DNA of 64,000 nucleotides from Capnocytophaga felis (GTDB lineage Bacteria; Bacteroidota; Bacteroidia; Flavobacteriales; Flavobacteriaceae): NCBI RefSeq assembly GCF_009684755.1, contig NZ_BLBC01000005.1, positions 248,001 to 312,000 of the forward strand, read 5' to 3'. Shown piece by piece: positions 27,419 to 35,386 of this stretch (position 1 is its first letter; each line of letters starts with the position of its first letter). The notes under the pieces were generated by a model. It saw only the letters and a program-made list of their open reading frames with translations, ran no database searches and was not told where the DNA came from. The position numbers and the translations under genes were made by a program.

Positions 27419-28528
27419 TTAATAGTATTCAATTTTTCGGATTCTAATTTTAGAAGGAGTTCCATTTTCGTAAAGTACAGCTTCTTTCCAATTCCCTTTT
27501 TTGTCGAAAGAATATTTGTACTGATGGTCAAATTCCGGAGTTCTGTGGAGTTCCAGCAAACCGTTTTCACTGAATATTTTTTTCGAAATTACACCTGTTT
27601 TGCTTTTTATGGTTTCCACCTTACCGGAAGGTTTGTAAAGAATGGTCATTTCCAAGTAAACATCAGGGTTGTCCTCGGCTGAGCAAACTGTACGTACGAG
27701 CTTTCCGTTTTTATCGTATTCATAAGAGCAGACCGTTTCTTCGTTTTCTTGGTTTACAAATTTAGCTTTAACCAATTTATTTTGTCTATTGTACTGATTT
27801 TCTGTACGTAAGAACACCTGACGCTCAGGAAAAGACTCCTCCGAGAAAGTAACCTTTCTGTGCTTGTTATACTTGAATGTTTCGTTTTTCGTATATTCAA
27901 TACGAGGTTGATTCTCCAAATCAACAGTTTGATTTTCAGCGTCGTGAAACTGTTCTTCAGAAAATATAGGTTTACCTGTTTTCTTGCTTTTTCCTATGCA
28001 ATTTCCTAAATCATCATAGGTAAAAACAACCGTTTTTAGCAACTGACTTCCCTCGTGTTCTTCAATCTGCACCAAACGTTTTTTCTCATCATAGGTGTAC
28101 TGCTTATTAACGACAAAATTTCCGTCAGAAACGTTGAAATTAGTTTGGCTTTTAACCAACTTTCCTGTAGAATCATACAGAAACTCAACTTTTCCGAAAG
28201 GATTCCCTTCTGCATAATAACTAACTGAATTCGTGTTCTTTCCTGTTCTGTCAAATTCGTATGAAACGTTAGTTTTTGTGTACTTTGATTCGTTTTTCTC
28301 AATGTTCCAATCTTCAACAAAAGGATAGATATTATATCTTTTCCCATCGATGGTTCTCTTTCCCTTCGGATTCGCCTCCAAAAAATAGGAAAAATCTTCA
28401 ATTTTTTTAACTTTTCCTTTGATTGACAATCTTTTAGGACTTATTGTATCTGTTTGAGCTTGTAGCGTAGTTATACTTATTGTGAACAGTAGGAATAAGT
28501 AAAATTTATTTATTTCTCTCATCATCAT
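27419..28528 (-). CDS. Secreted YD-repeat-like protein of unknown function
   Basis: A 369-residue exported protein; the signal peptide ends around ISITTLQAQ (about residue 25). The body is a string of short beta repeats of the form Y-x-YD-x3-x-L-V (for example QYTYDEKKRLVQIEEH and YEYDKNGKLVRTV), as in RHS/YD-repeat or WG-like scaffolds, but far shorter than a toxin RHS shell. The start may be at the first, second or third Met of MMMREINK. Its place between a flavin reductase and a ferredoxin is odd, because those are cytosolic. No enzymatic motif is seen. Confidence 0.7.
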   Translation of the reverse strand: MMMREINKFYLFLLFTISITTLQAQTDTISPKRLSIKGKVKKIEDFSYFLEANPKGKRTIDGKRYNIYPFVEDWNIEKNESKYTKTNVSYEFDRTGKNTNSVSYYAEGNPFGKVEFLYDSTGKLVKSQTNFNVSDGNFVVNKQYTYDEKKRLVQIEEHEGSQLLKTVVFTYDDLGNCIGKSKKTGKPIFSEEQFHDAENQTVDLENQPRIEYTKNETFKYNKHRKVTFSEESFPERQVFLRTENQYNRQNKLVKAKFVNQENEETVCSYEYDKNGKLVRTVCSAEDNPDVYLEMTILYKPSGKVETIKSKTGVISKKIFSENGLLELHRTPEFDHQYKYSFDKKGNWKEAVLYENGTPSKIRIRKIEYY

Positions 28529-28566
28529 TAATCTTTCGTTAGTACTCTATATGCTTTTTAAATATC

Positions 28567-29619
28567 TCATTCTATTGATTTTACCACAGCTTTTTCAGCT
28601 TCCTTACGGCTTCCGTCAAAACCATCAACTCCCGCTACTGTTGTATATTTCAGAACATATTTTTTTCCCGGATTTAACCGATTGTAAATGCTTTGACACA
28701 TCAATGTTGCTTCGTGAAATCCGCAAAGAATTAATTTCAATTTGCCCGGATATGTATTAATATCTCCGATGGCGTAAATTCCTTCTATATTTGTCTGATA
28801 GTCAAGTGCATTATTCACTTTAATTGCATTCTTTTCAATTTCAAGCCCCCAATCGGCGATGGGTCCTAATTTCGGCGTAAGCCCAAACAATGGAATGAAA
28901 TAGTCTGTTTCTACTTCTTGTCGAACTCCCTCTTTTTCTAAAATGAGTGATTCTACCTTTCCATTTCCTTTTATTTCAATAACTTCACAAGGAGTAATCA
29001 GATTGATTTTTCCTTCATTTTTAAGTTCTTTTACTTTTTCTACGGAATCCAAAGCTCCACGAAATTCGTTTCGACGATGAACCAAAGTTACTGATTTCGC
29101 TATATTTGCAAGATAAATACTCCAATCCAAAGCTGAATCTCCTCCCCCTGCAATTACCACACGTTTTCCTGCGTATTGCTCCGGATTTCTTACAAAATAC
29201 TCAACTCCTTTTTCTTCATAATCAGCAATATTCTGAAGTTCAGGTTTTCGTGGCTCAAATGTACCCAATCCGCCTGCGATGGCTACTGCTTTTCCTTTGA
29301 TTTGAGTACCTTTATTGGTTGTTACGATAAAGGTGCCATCATCAAGTTTGTCTATATGCTCGGCGGTTTCCGAAAGCGTAAATTCAGGTTGAAATTGTTT
29401 GATTTGTTCCATCAAATTATCAACGAGTTCTCCTGCTCCCACGCTTGGGTATCCCGGAATATCAAAAATCGGTTTTTTAGGATATAATTCAGCCAATTGC
29501 CCTCCGGGTTGTGGTAATGTATCAATCAGATGGCATTTTAATCTGAGTAATCCCGCCTCAAAAACGGCAAAAAGCCCCGTGGGACCTGCTCCTATGATTA
29601 TAATATCTGTTTCTTTCAT
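28567..29619 (-). CDS. Ferredoxin--NADP+ reductase, thioredoxin-reductase-like type
   Basis: A 350-residue flavoprotein. The FAD site is TDIIIIGAGPTGLFAVFEAG, then QPGGQLAELYPKKPIFD. The NADPH site is VIAGGGDSALDWSI, and AIGDINTYPG lies in the FAD-closing loop. It lacks the CxxC of thioredoxin reductases and has the extra loop of FNR type 2 (YumC/TrxR-like FNR). A TTG start 24 bp further upstream is possible; I chose the ATG giving MKETDIIII. It is the first gene of an operon that includes a 2Fe-2S ferredoxin, the likely partner. Confidence 0.88.
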   Translation of the reverse strand: MKETDIIIIGAGPTGLFAVFEAGLLRLKCHLIDTLPQPGGQLAELYPKKPIFDIPGYPSVGAGELVDNLMEQIKQFQPEFTLSETAEHIDKLDDGTFIVTTNKGTQIKGKAVAIAGGLGTFEPRKPELQNIADYEEKGVEYFVRNPEQYAGKRVVIAGGGDSALDWSIYLANIAKSVTLVHRRNEFRGALDSVEKVKELKNEGKINLITPCEVIEIKGNGKVESLILEKEGVRQEVETDYFIPLFGLTPKLGPIADWGLEIEKNAIKVNNALDYQTNIEGIYAIGDINTYPGKLKLILCGFHEATLMCQSIYNRLNPGKKYVLKYTTVAGVDGFDGSRKEAEKAVVKSIE

Positions 29620-29708
29620 TCTTTTATATTTAAAAACAATCAATTATAGCTCAATTCTTTATTGAAAATACATCAAAAAGCAGAAAAAACTTTCTTTATC
29701 TTTTCACA

Positions 29709-29716
29709 CAAAGATA
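29709..29716 (-). promoter_or_regulatory. -7 element upstream of the FNR operon
   Basis: CAAAGATA on the plus strand is TATCTTTG on the minus strand, 90 bp before the FNR start. A CTTG lies about 23 bp further upstream, a weak -33. Confidence 0.45.
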
Positions 29717-29807
29717 GATTTTTAAAATTGAATATAATTCAAGGAAAGAAATTTGTAATTTTTTGTGATACACAATCACTTTTTGCAGAACTGCTCACAG
29801 TAGTAAA

Positions 29808-29861
29808 TTAAAGACAATAATTTTGATTCTCGGTTTTGGCGATTTTGTCCCAAAAGTTCAT
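29808..29861 (-). CDS. Possible 17-residue micro-ORF
   Basis: ATG to stop encodes MNFWDKIAKTENQNYCL. It is preceded at about 8 bp by GGGAGGAG, a much better Shine-Dalgarno than most genes here have, and lies within the promoter-driven noncoding stretch. It could be a leader peptide for the FNR operon, or chance. Confidence 0.3.
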   Translation of the reverse strand: MNFWDKIAKTENQNYCL

Positions 29862-30031
29862 CTGATTCTCCTCCCTTACAACATTACTTTCCCAAAAATC
29901 TGTTTGTTTTTCTTTTCAATGTATAATAAACTTGCCTCTTTTCCTTTTCGTCATTAAACTTTCATTAACAAAGTTGTTCCTCTACGTCATTTTTTTAAGA
30001 CAATCACTTTATTTCTAATAAAAAATCGTCG

Positions 30032-30064
30032 CAAAGATATACAATTCACTCAGTATATATCAAA
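30032..30064 (-). promoter_or_regulatory. Consensus minus-strand promoter facing noncoding DNA
   Basis: On the minus strand: TTTG (30064-30061), 21 bp, TATCTTTG (30039-30032). It is among the closest matches to the Bacteroidetes consensus in this window, yet no gene starts within 400 bp downstream. Confidence 0.6.
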
Positions 30065-30142
30065 AGATATTGTTAAATATAACTTCACAAAAATTCATTT
30101 TCACCATTTTTAACAAAACTCATCAATATATTTACATATTTT

Positions 30143-30619
30143 TTAGAAAACATTTGCATAGAAAAGATTCCCTATAGCTTTTATAGGCTCATATAGCTTT
30201 GAATTTAGAAGTGTTTCTTCCGGTATCCACTTTGTTATTTGCCACGTTTTCTCAAGAACCAAAAACAATGTCCCTGCAATAACGGCTATCTTTAAAACTC
30301 CGAAAATTCCTCCTGCAAGTCGATTTAAAAATCCCAAAGATACCGATTCTGCCAGCGTGGTAAGGAATTTAGCCAATAGCATCACAGCTAACATAATCAA
30401 TATCAATGTAAAGGCAAACGAAAGGGCTTCTGTTGTAGATTTATCCAACGAAAAATATTGATTCAAAATTCCGGCTATGTAAAACGAAAAGTGAATTGCC
30501 CCATAGATGCCCAAAATGATAGCAAGCAGTGAAGCCAGCTCAACAATCACTCCTCTCCAAAGACCTCGAATTAAGCCAAATCCTAAAAAAATCAGCAATA
30601 TGACATCTACTGTATTCAT
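30143..30619 (-). CDS. CvpA family membrane protein
   Basis: A protein of 158 residues with four hydrophobic segments, starting MNTVDVILLIFLGFGLIRGLWRG. The G-x-x-RG-x-x-RG block after the first segment is typical of the CvpA (colicin V production) family. Later segments contain AFTLILIMLAVMLLAKFL and GVLKIAVIAGTLFLV. An in-frame start 54 bp upstream would add a hydrophobic tail not seen in the family, so the inner ATG is chosen. It follows deoC by about 90 bp and may be co-transcribed. Family members influence envelope integrity; mechanism unknown. Confidence 0.82.
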   Translation of the reverse strand: MNTVDVILLIFLGFGLIRGLWRGVIVELASLLAIILGIYGAIHFSFYIAGILNQYFSLDKSTTEALSFAFTLILIMLAVMLLAKFLTTLAESVSLGFLNRLAGGIFGVLKIAVIAGTLFLVLEKTWQITKWIPEETLLNSKLYEPIKAIGNLFYANVF

Positions 30620-30707
30620 CCCTATTTTATCATTAAAAAACAAGAATATGATAATTCGGACATCATAAAACAATTTTCCAAATTATCATATTTATAACAA
30701 TATCAGA

Positions 30708-31367
30708 TTAATATCCCTCACCTTTTCCTCCTGTTACAATGGCAATTCCGTTAGAAGTCCCAATGCGTTCTACTCCCAAATCAATGTATTGTTTTGCAGT
30801 TTGAAAATCACGAACGCCACCGGAAGCTTTTATTTTTGCATTCCCATTTACAGCTTCTTTCATAAGTTGGACATCGGAAATAGTTGCTCCGCCTGAGCCA
30901 AATCCGGTGGAAGTTTTTACAAAATCAGCACCTGCTTTTACTGAAAGCTCACAAGCCAAACGTTTTTCATCGTCAGTCAAATAACAAGTTTCTAAAATGA
31001 CTTTCAACACTTTATTCCCACAAGCTTTTTTAATAAGAGCTATTTCCTCACGCACTTTCTCAACCTCGCCCGATTGCAACCAACCTACATTGATTACCAT
31101 ATCAATTTCGTCAGCTCCATCGGCAATAGCTCGTTCAGTTTCAAACACTTTTGCAGCCGTACTCATTGCCCCAAGCGGAAAACCGACAACACTACATACC
31201 TTTATTTCTGTTCCTTTCAGAAATTCTTTTGCGTAAGACACATATCCGCTATTTACACAAACGGAAAAAAAATCATACTTCACGGCTTCTGCACAAAGGT
31301 TTTCAATTTCGGAAACAGTAGCCGTAGCTTTCAAAAGTGTGTGGTCGATATATTTATTAAGTTTCAT
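30708..31367 (-). CDS. deoC: Deoxyribose-phosphate aldolase
   Basis: A 219-residue class I aldolase that splits 2-deoxyribose-5-phosphate to glyceraldehyde-3-phosphate and acetaldehyde. Motifs: [12 protein letters not shown] near the N-terminus, [11 protein letters not shown] (catalytic aspartate region), [18 protein letters not shown] (Schiff-base lysine) and [10 protein letters not shown] (second lysine), ending GTSNGIAIV. Length fits the short bacterial DeoC. With the nucleoside phosphorylase at 13 kb it belongs to nucleoside catabolism. Confidence 0.96.
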   Translation of the reverse strand: MKLNKYIDHTLLKATATVSEIENLCAEAVKYDFFSVCVNSGYVSYAKEFLKGTEIKVCSVVGFPLGAMSTAAKVFETERAIADGADEIDMVINVGWLQSGEVEKVREEIALIKKACGNKVLKVILETCYLTDDEKRLACELSVKAGADFVKTSTGFGSGGATISDVQLMKEAVNGNAKIKASGGVRDFQTAKQYIDLGVERIGTSNGIAIVTGGKGEGY

Positions 31368-31405
31368 AATTTGTGATATATTTTTCGATAATAAATAAAA
31401 CTCTG

Positions 31406-31436
31406 CAAAGTTACAATTTATTACTTTTTGGACAAG
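31406..31436 (-). promoter_or_regulatory. Promoter of deoC
   Basis: On the minus strand: CTTG (31436-31433), 19 bp, TAACTTTG (31413-31406), 39 bp before the deoC start. Confidence 0.55.
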
Positions 31437-31450
31437 TGTTTTTAACGAGA

Positions 31451-31490
31451 AACGAGAGTTATCACATTAGTTAATTTGAGAACTCTCGTT
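31451..31490 (-). terminator. Hairpin after the lipoprotein gene
   Basis: AACGAGAGTT (31451-31460) and AACTCTCGTT (31481-31490) are a perfect 10-bp inverted repeat with a 20-nt loop. It lies between the lipoprotein stop and the deoC promoter, so it may be a terminator or an operator upstream of deoC; there is no strong T-run. Confidence 0.45.
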
Positions 31491-31558
31491 GTAATATCGA
31501 ATGTAATATATTTCAAAAAATCTATCAAAGAAGCAGAATTTCTTTTTCTAATCCTTTA

Positions 31559-31900
31559 TTATTGAGATTTTTTTTGATTATTCCTATTGATGGAGTCTGC
31601 TTTTCTTCTCTTTAAAAATTCGTTGTATTCTTTTCTTGAAATAGAATCCCGCTTTCTACCCTCTTTCATCATTTGTTCAAATTCTTCAAGAGAAGATATA
31701 ACAATAGCGTTCTTTTTGTCTGCCTCCGTAGCATCGAAGAAATGTATGCTACTTTCATCAACACCATTGCTAATTAAGATGTTACGAATTCTTTCCTTTG
31801 TAGCTTCTTTATCTTTCTGCTTAGTAGGGGTTTCTTCCTTATTATTACAACCTATTAAGGTGAATAATGAGATGCATAAATAAAAAAATATTTTTTTCAT
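31559..31900 (-). CDS. Small lipoprotein of unknown function
   Basis: A 113-residue protein with a lipoprotein signal (MKKIFFYLCISLFTLIGCNN, Cys 18), then a charged Lys/Glu-rich chain. HFFDATEADKKNAIVISS is the only block that looks folded; the C-terminal 45 residues are very basic and helical (EYNEFLKRRKADSIN). No family recognised. Single gene; the 340-bp gap on its upstream side holds no gene I can support. Confidence 0.7.
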   Translation of the reverse strand: MKKIFFYLCISLFTLIGCNNKEETPTKQKDKEATKERIRNILISNGVDESSIHFFDATEADKKNAIVISSLEEFEQMMKEGRKRDSISRKEYNEFLKRRKADSINRNNQKKSQ

Positions 31901-32185
31901 ATTTGTGAAGTTTTAGATTATAGAAGAAATAACCTGAACCTGCTTTTATTATGAAGGATTTAATGTGTGATTCAGTTAAAAGATACTCTAAGTAAGTATG
32001 TCTTCAAAAGATAATTGGTGCTGTTTCATAGGCTCAAAGTATTTGTGAAAAGATTAATTCCTCACCTACAAAAATACGGATATTTTATCTGACAATCAAA
32101 GTAATTTAACTTCTCATTAACTTTTAGATGTTTGAAATTTAGAGAATTGTTTCCTTATGTGCGAGTGCCTCTGTTAAACAACGAG

Positions 32186-32213
32186 GGCGTTCGCATTGAT
32201 TAATGCGAACGCC
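32186..32213 (-). terminator. Hairpin after the S46 peptidase gene
   Basis: GGCGTTCGCATT pairs perfectly with AATGCGAACGCC around a GATT loop, 26 bp after the peptidase stop. The stem is GC-rich for this genome; the T tail is weak. Confidence 0.6.
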
Positions 32214-32238
32214 TCCTGATGTAAAACGTATTTATATT

Positions 32239-34437
32239 TTACCTGCGTTTTCTTTTTGATTTTTTGGATGAAGACGCATTTTTCTTCGGATGGACGAGCT
32301 TCATCTCATCAATGAGGCGTTTGGCTCCGGCGTATTTGTCAATGATGAACAATACGTAGCGAATATCCACCATAATATTACGACAGATTTCAGGGTCGTA
32401 ATGAATATCGCTCATTGTGCCTTCCCACACGCGGTCGAAGTTTAAACCGATAAGGTTTCCGTGTGCATCGATGGCAGGGCTTCCCGAATTTCCGCCTGTG
32501 GTGTGGTTCGTAGCAATGAAACAAACAGGCATTTTGCCGTTTTTGTCAGCGTAAGCTCCAAAATCTTTCTTCTCATACAAGTCACGTAATTTCTGCGGAA
32601 CGTCAAATTCGTAGTCGCCAGGAACGTATTTTTCCATCACGCCTTCCAAATAGGTTACAGGGCTGTAATACACGGCATCGGCAGGAGCGTACCCTTTTAC
32701 TTTTCCGTAAGTAACACGCAATGTACTATTTGCATCAGGGAAAATTCTATCCTCAGGTTTTGAAAACTCTAAAATGGCTTTCATATACGTACGTTGCAAA
32801 GCCTCAATATCCGCATTCAAACGCCCATAGGTTGGAGCAACCTCTTTAGCAAAACTATTTATCAACTCGGAAACAAACTGCATACCTACATCGTTTTTAA
32901 TAAGTTCGGCAAACGTTTCGGGTGAAGCTGCCAGTAGTTTTTCCACGCCCGCTTCGGTAGCTAATAATGAATTTTCATAAAGATTTTCCGCCAGCGTTTT
33001 TGCGTTGAAGTTTTGCAAATTTTCTGTCAGAAATTGTTTCGGCATATTTTCAGCATAGAACACCACGGCTTTTTCAAACACATCTTTATCCACGGCTTTT
33101 TCATAATCTTTGAATACGCCTTTGAAGGTTGATTGCAAGTTTTTCTTTCTGTCATTAAAAGATTGCTCGCCACGACTTTGCAGAATGTTTTGTAATTGCC
33201 AAATGCGATAGCCGTTGGTAAGCAAATCAATGTTTCGCAACATAAATTCACTGAATAAATCATTCGCTAAAGCGTACGGCTCAACTTCTTTATATTTTTT
33301 AGAAAAGTCCGAAAGCAAATGCCCGTATTCTGCTTGTTTTCCACCCTTTTGAACGTTGCTTTTGAAACGCTCTTCCTGCTTTTGCTTTAATGCCACTGCA
33401 TCGGATTTTTTCAGTCCCTGACTTTCGCCAATCCATTTTTTCCAATAGTTTGCCACGCGGGCGTATTTGGAAGCATATTTAATCTTAATGGCTTGGTCTT
33501 TACGCATATATCCGTCCTGTACTTTTAGTACCACATCACGAATCCCGATTTTAGCAGGATTCAAAACCTCAACGATTTGCTGTACGGCAACCGCCGGAAG
33601 GTATTCTTGCGTACGCCCCGGATATCCGAAAACCATCGTAAAGTCGTCTTGCGAAATTCCGTCTAACGAAATTGGGAAATAATGCTTGGGCGTGTAAGGT
33701 ACGTTGTCTTTGGAATACTCGGCAGGACGATTATTTTTGTCGGCATAGATGCGGAAAAGAGCAAAGTCTCCCGTATGTCGTGGCCATACCCAATTATCTG
33801 TATCTGAGCCAAATTTTCCGATGGAAGACGGCGGAGTTCCCACCAAACGCACATCTTTGAAGTTTTCCACCACGAACAAAATATATTGGTTTCCGTTGTA
33901 AAAAGCTCGTACGCGGTTTTCCTGCCACGCTTCTTTGGGTGAATTTTTCACCAACTCAGCAATGTTTTTTTCAATGATTTTGGCTTTTTCGTCCTCAGCT
34001 GCAACACCTTCTGTGCTTTTTAATACGGCAGAAGTAACGTCCTCAATACGAACGATAAACGTTGCAGTTACACCAGGATTAGGCAACTCTTCTTCCAGCG
34101 TTTTTGCCCAAAAGCCGTGAGCCAAATAATCGTTTTCCACAGAGGAATGCGACTGAATTTCGCCATATCCGCAGTGATGATTGGTAAGGAGCAATCCTTT
34201 TGGAGAAATGACTTCGGAAGTACAACCCCCGTCAAAGTGCGGTACGGCATCTTTCAAAGAGGAATGATTGACGCTGTAAATATCGGCAGCCGACATTTTC
34301 ATTCCCAACGATTGCATTTCTTTTTCGTTCATTCCTTCCAAAAGCGAAGGAATCCACATTCCGCCCTGTTGCCCGTAAAGCGAAACCGAGCAGAGTAAAA
34401 GTAAAAGTTTTACGTATTTCATCATTTGTATCGTCAT
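32239..34437 (-). CDS. dpp11: S46 family dipeptidyl-peptidase, DPP11 type (Asp/Glu-specific)
   Basis: A secreted serine peptidase of about 730 residues. An N-terminal signal (MMKYVKLLLLLCSVSLYG) precedes GGMWIPSLL, the usual mature start. The triad shows as LLTNHHCGYGEIQ (His), DNWVWPRHTGDF (Asp) and GGNSGSP (Ser). Arginine lies 18 residues after the catalytic serine (NFDRVWEG), the same offset as Ser655 and Arg673 of P. gingivalis DPP11, which gives preference for Asp/Glu at P1; DPP7 has glycine there. Start choice among Met codons at 34437, 34425 and 34422 is uncertain. Such enzymes feed on host proteins in asaccharolytic oral and animal-associated bacteria. Confidence 0.9.
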   Translation of the reverse strand: MTIQMMKYVKLLLLLCSVSLYGQQGGMWIPSLLEGMNEKEMQSLGMKMSAADIYSVNHSSLKDAVPHFDGGCTSEVISPKGLLLTNHHCGYGEIQSHSSVENDYLAHGFWAKTLEEELPNPGVTATFIVRIEDVTSAVLKSTEGVAAEDEKAKIIEKNIAELVKNSPKEAWQENRVRAFYNGNQYILFVVENFKDVRLVGTPPSSIGKFGSDTDNWVWPRHTGDFALFRIYADKNNRPAEYSKDNVPYTPKHYFPISLDGISQDDFTMVFGYPGRTQEYLPAVAVQQIVEVLNPAKIGIRDVVLKVQDGYMRKDQAIKIKYASKYARVANYWKKWIGESQGLKKSDAVALKQKQEERFKSNVQKGGKQAEYGHLLSDFSKKYKEVEPYALANDLFSEFMLRNIDLLTNGYRIWQLQNILQSRGEQSFNDRKKNLQSTFKGVFKDYEKAVDKDVFEKAVVFYAENMPKQFLTENLQNFNAKTLAENLYENSLLATEAGVEKLLAASPETFAELIKNDVGMQFVSELINSFAKEVAPTYGRLNADIEALQRTYMKAILEFSKPEDRIFPDANSTLRVTYGKVKGYAPADAVYYSPVTYLEGVMEKYVPGDYEFDVPQKLRDLYEKKDFGAYADKNGKMPVCFIATNHTTGGNSGSPAIDAHGNLIGLNFDRVWEGTMSDIHYDPEICRNIMVDIRYVLFIIDKYAGAKRLIDEMKLVHPKKNASSSKKSKRKRR

Positions 34438-34501
34438 TGATTTATTTTTTATATTTTTCAGTATGAACAGGTTACCCATACCTGTAATTAAGTACAAAAA
34501 G

Positions 34502-35194
34502 CTACTTTTTCCCTCGCCGATTGATGGTTACATTGGCATCATCAATTACTTGTGAAACCACCTTTGCGAAGTTAGCGTAAGTACTTTCTTCCTGTAAAGC
34601 AGCCAGATAACTAATCAATTTTGCATTGATAAGCCCCAATAAAGGTTTTTTCAGTGCTGTTGCCGACTCGTCGAATTCTTGTTCGGAAAGGGATTTTTCG
34701 TACGCCATTCGCTCGGTATGAAAAGCCGTTTGACGGGTGCGAAGCTCCTCTATCGTATCGGATACTCCCAAAAGTTTTCCGATAGCTTCCTGCAATTCGG
34801 CAGCGGAAAAATCTCGTAAAAGCGATTCGATATGTGCCGATTCACTCGAATAGTTTTCACGTGTGATTTTCGTCCCATAACGCTCAAAAACAGCATATAG
34901 TTTTTCGGCATTTTCACGGATTTCAGGCGAACGCATCGAGCGATACCCCAGCAATATGTTACTTAAATTCATAATCGTTTCGTCACGCAGATTGTCCGCT
35001 TCTTCCAATTTGGAAACGGCAACTTCTTTTTTGATAGCCACCGAAAGTGCCGTAGCCTGTGTATCAATTTTCGTAAACAGATTTTTCAAAAAAGCATCTG
35101 TTTGTAAATCATTTTCCTGATGAAAAAGCCCTACCAAACGATGAGCTATATCTGCCAATTCGGAAACACGTACTATTGTTAATAATCGTTTCAT
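34502..35194 (-). CDS. DUF6261-like helical protein, copy 2
   Basis: A 230-residue all-helical, charged soluble protein starting MKRLLTIVRVSELADIAHR and ending in INRRGKK. Shared with the 16.7-kb copy are the order of helices, the EADNLRDETIMNL block, the LYAVFERYG turn and the late FAKVVSQVIDDAN block, although identity is low. This supports paralogy. Family assignment (DUF6261) is from memory; function unknown. Upstream lie, in order, a nested inverted-repeat element and a five-unit 41-bp array starting 193 bp from the ATG. The peptidase gene follows downstream with only a short gap, so read-through is possible. Confidence 0.72.
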   Translation of the reverse strand: MKRLLTIVRVSELADIAHRLVGLFHQENDLQTDAFLKNLFTKIDTQATALSVAIKKEVAVSKLEEADNLRDETIMNLSNILLGYRSMRSPEIRENAEKLYAVFERYGTKITRENYSSESAHIESLLRDFSAAELQEAIGKLLGVSDTIEELRTRQTAFHTERMAYEKSLSEQEFDESATALKKPLLGLINAKLISYLAALQEESTYANFAKVVSQVIDDANVTINRRGKK

Positions 35195-35231
35195 TGTATA
35201 TAAATTTTGAGTAATTCGACTTATGATTTTT

Positions 35232-35384
35232 GGTGGTGTTGTAAAAAGTATGATGGTAGTTCTGATGGTAATTCTGATTGTCAGGCTGAGCGAAGTCGAA
35301 ACCCTGTAATGATAAGGCTTCGACTTCGCTCAGCCTGACAAAAAAATTTCTTTTTTAAGACATCATACTTTTTACATCACCTCC
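35232..35384. repeat. Nested inverted-repeat element (MITE-like or structured RNA)
   Basis: Outer arms 35232-35255 and 35361-35384 match at 22 of 24 positions (core GTAAAAAGTATGATG). Inside them, 35279-35300 and 35319-35340 are a perfect 22-bp inverted repeat with an 18-nt loop (core GCTGAGCGAAGTCGAA). From memory, the inner sequence resembles a GC-rich hairpin dispersed in Flavobacterium genomes. The element has no coding capacity and directly abuts the 41-bp array. Confidence 0.75.
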
Positions 35385-35386
35385 TG

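Larger units (their letters stand above)
29645..30030 (-). other. Noncoding stretch downstream of a strong minus-strand promoter
   Basis: About 390 bp without a long frame. A consensus promoter at 30032-30064 would start a transcript here that runs toward the FNR operon. The transcript could be a long leader or a separate small RNA. It has a short G-rich AGGGAGGAG followed by a 17-codon frame (see the micro-ORF entry) and a small GTGAT/ATCAC hairpin, but no T-tailed terminator. The remaining part, to 30142, is AT-rich. Confidence 0.4.

Noticed and set aside
29645-30030. Known riboswitch or housekeeping RNA (RNase P, tmRNA, SRP)
   Set aside because: None of the conserved motifs I know for these RNAs could be found here.
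35232-35384. Insertion sequence
   Set aside because: Terminal inverted repeats exist but there is no transposase frame and the element is only 153 bp.
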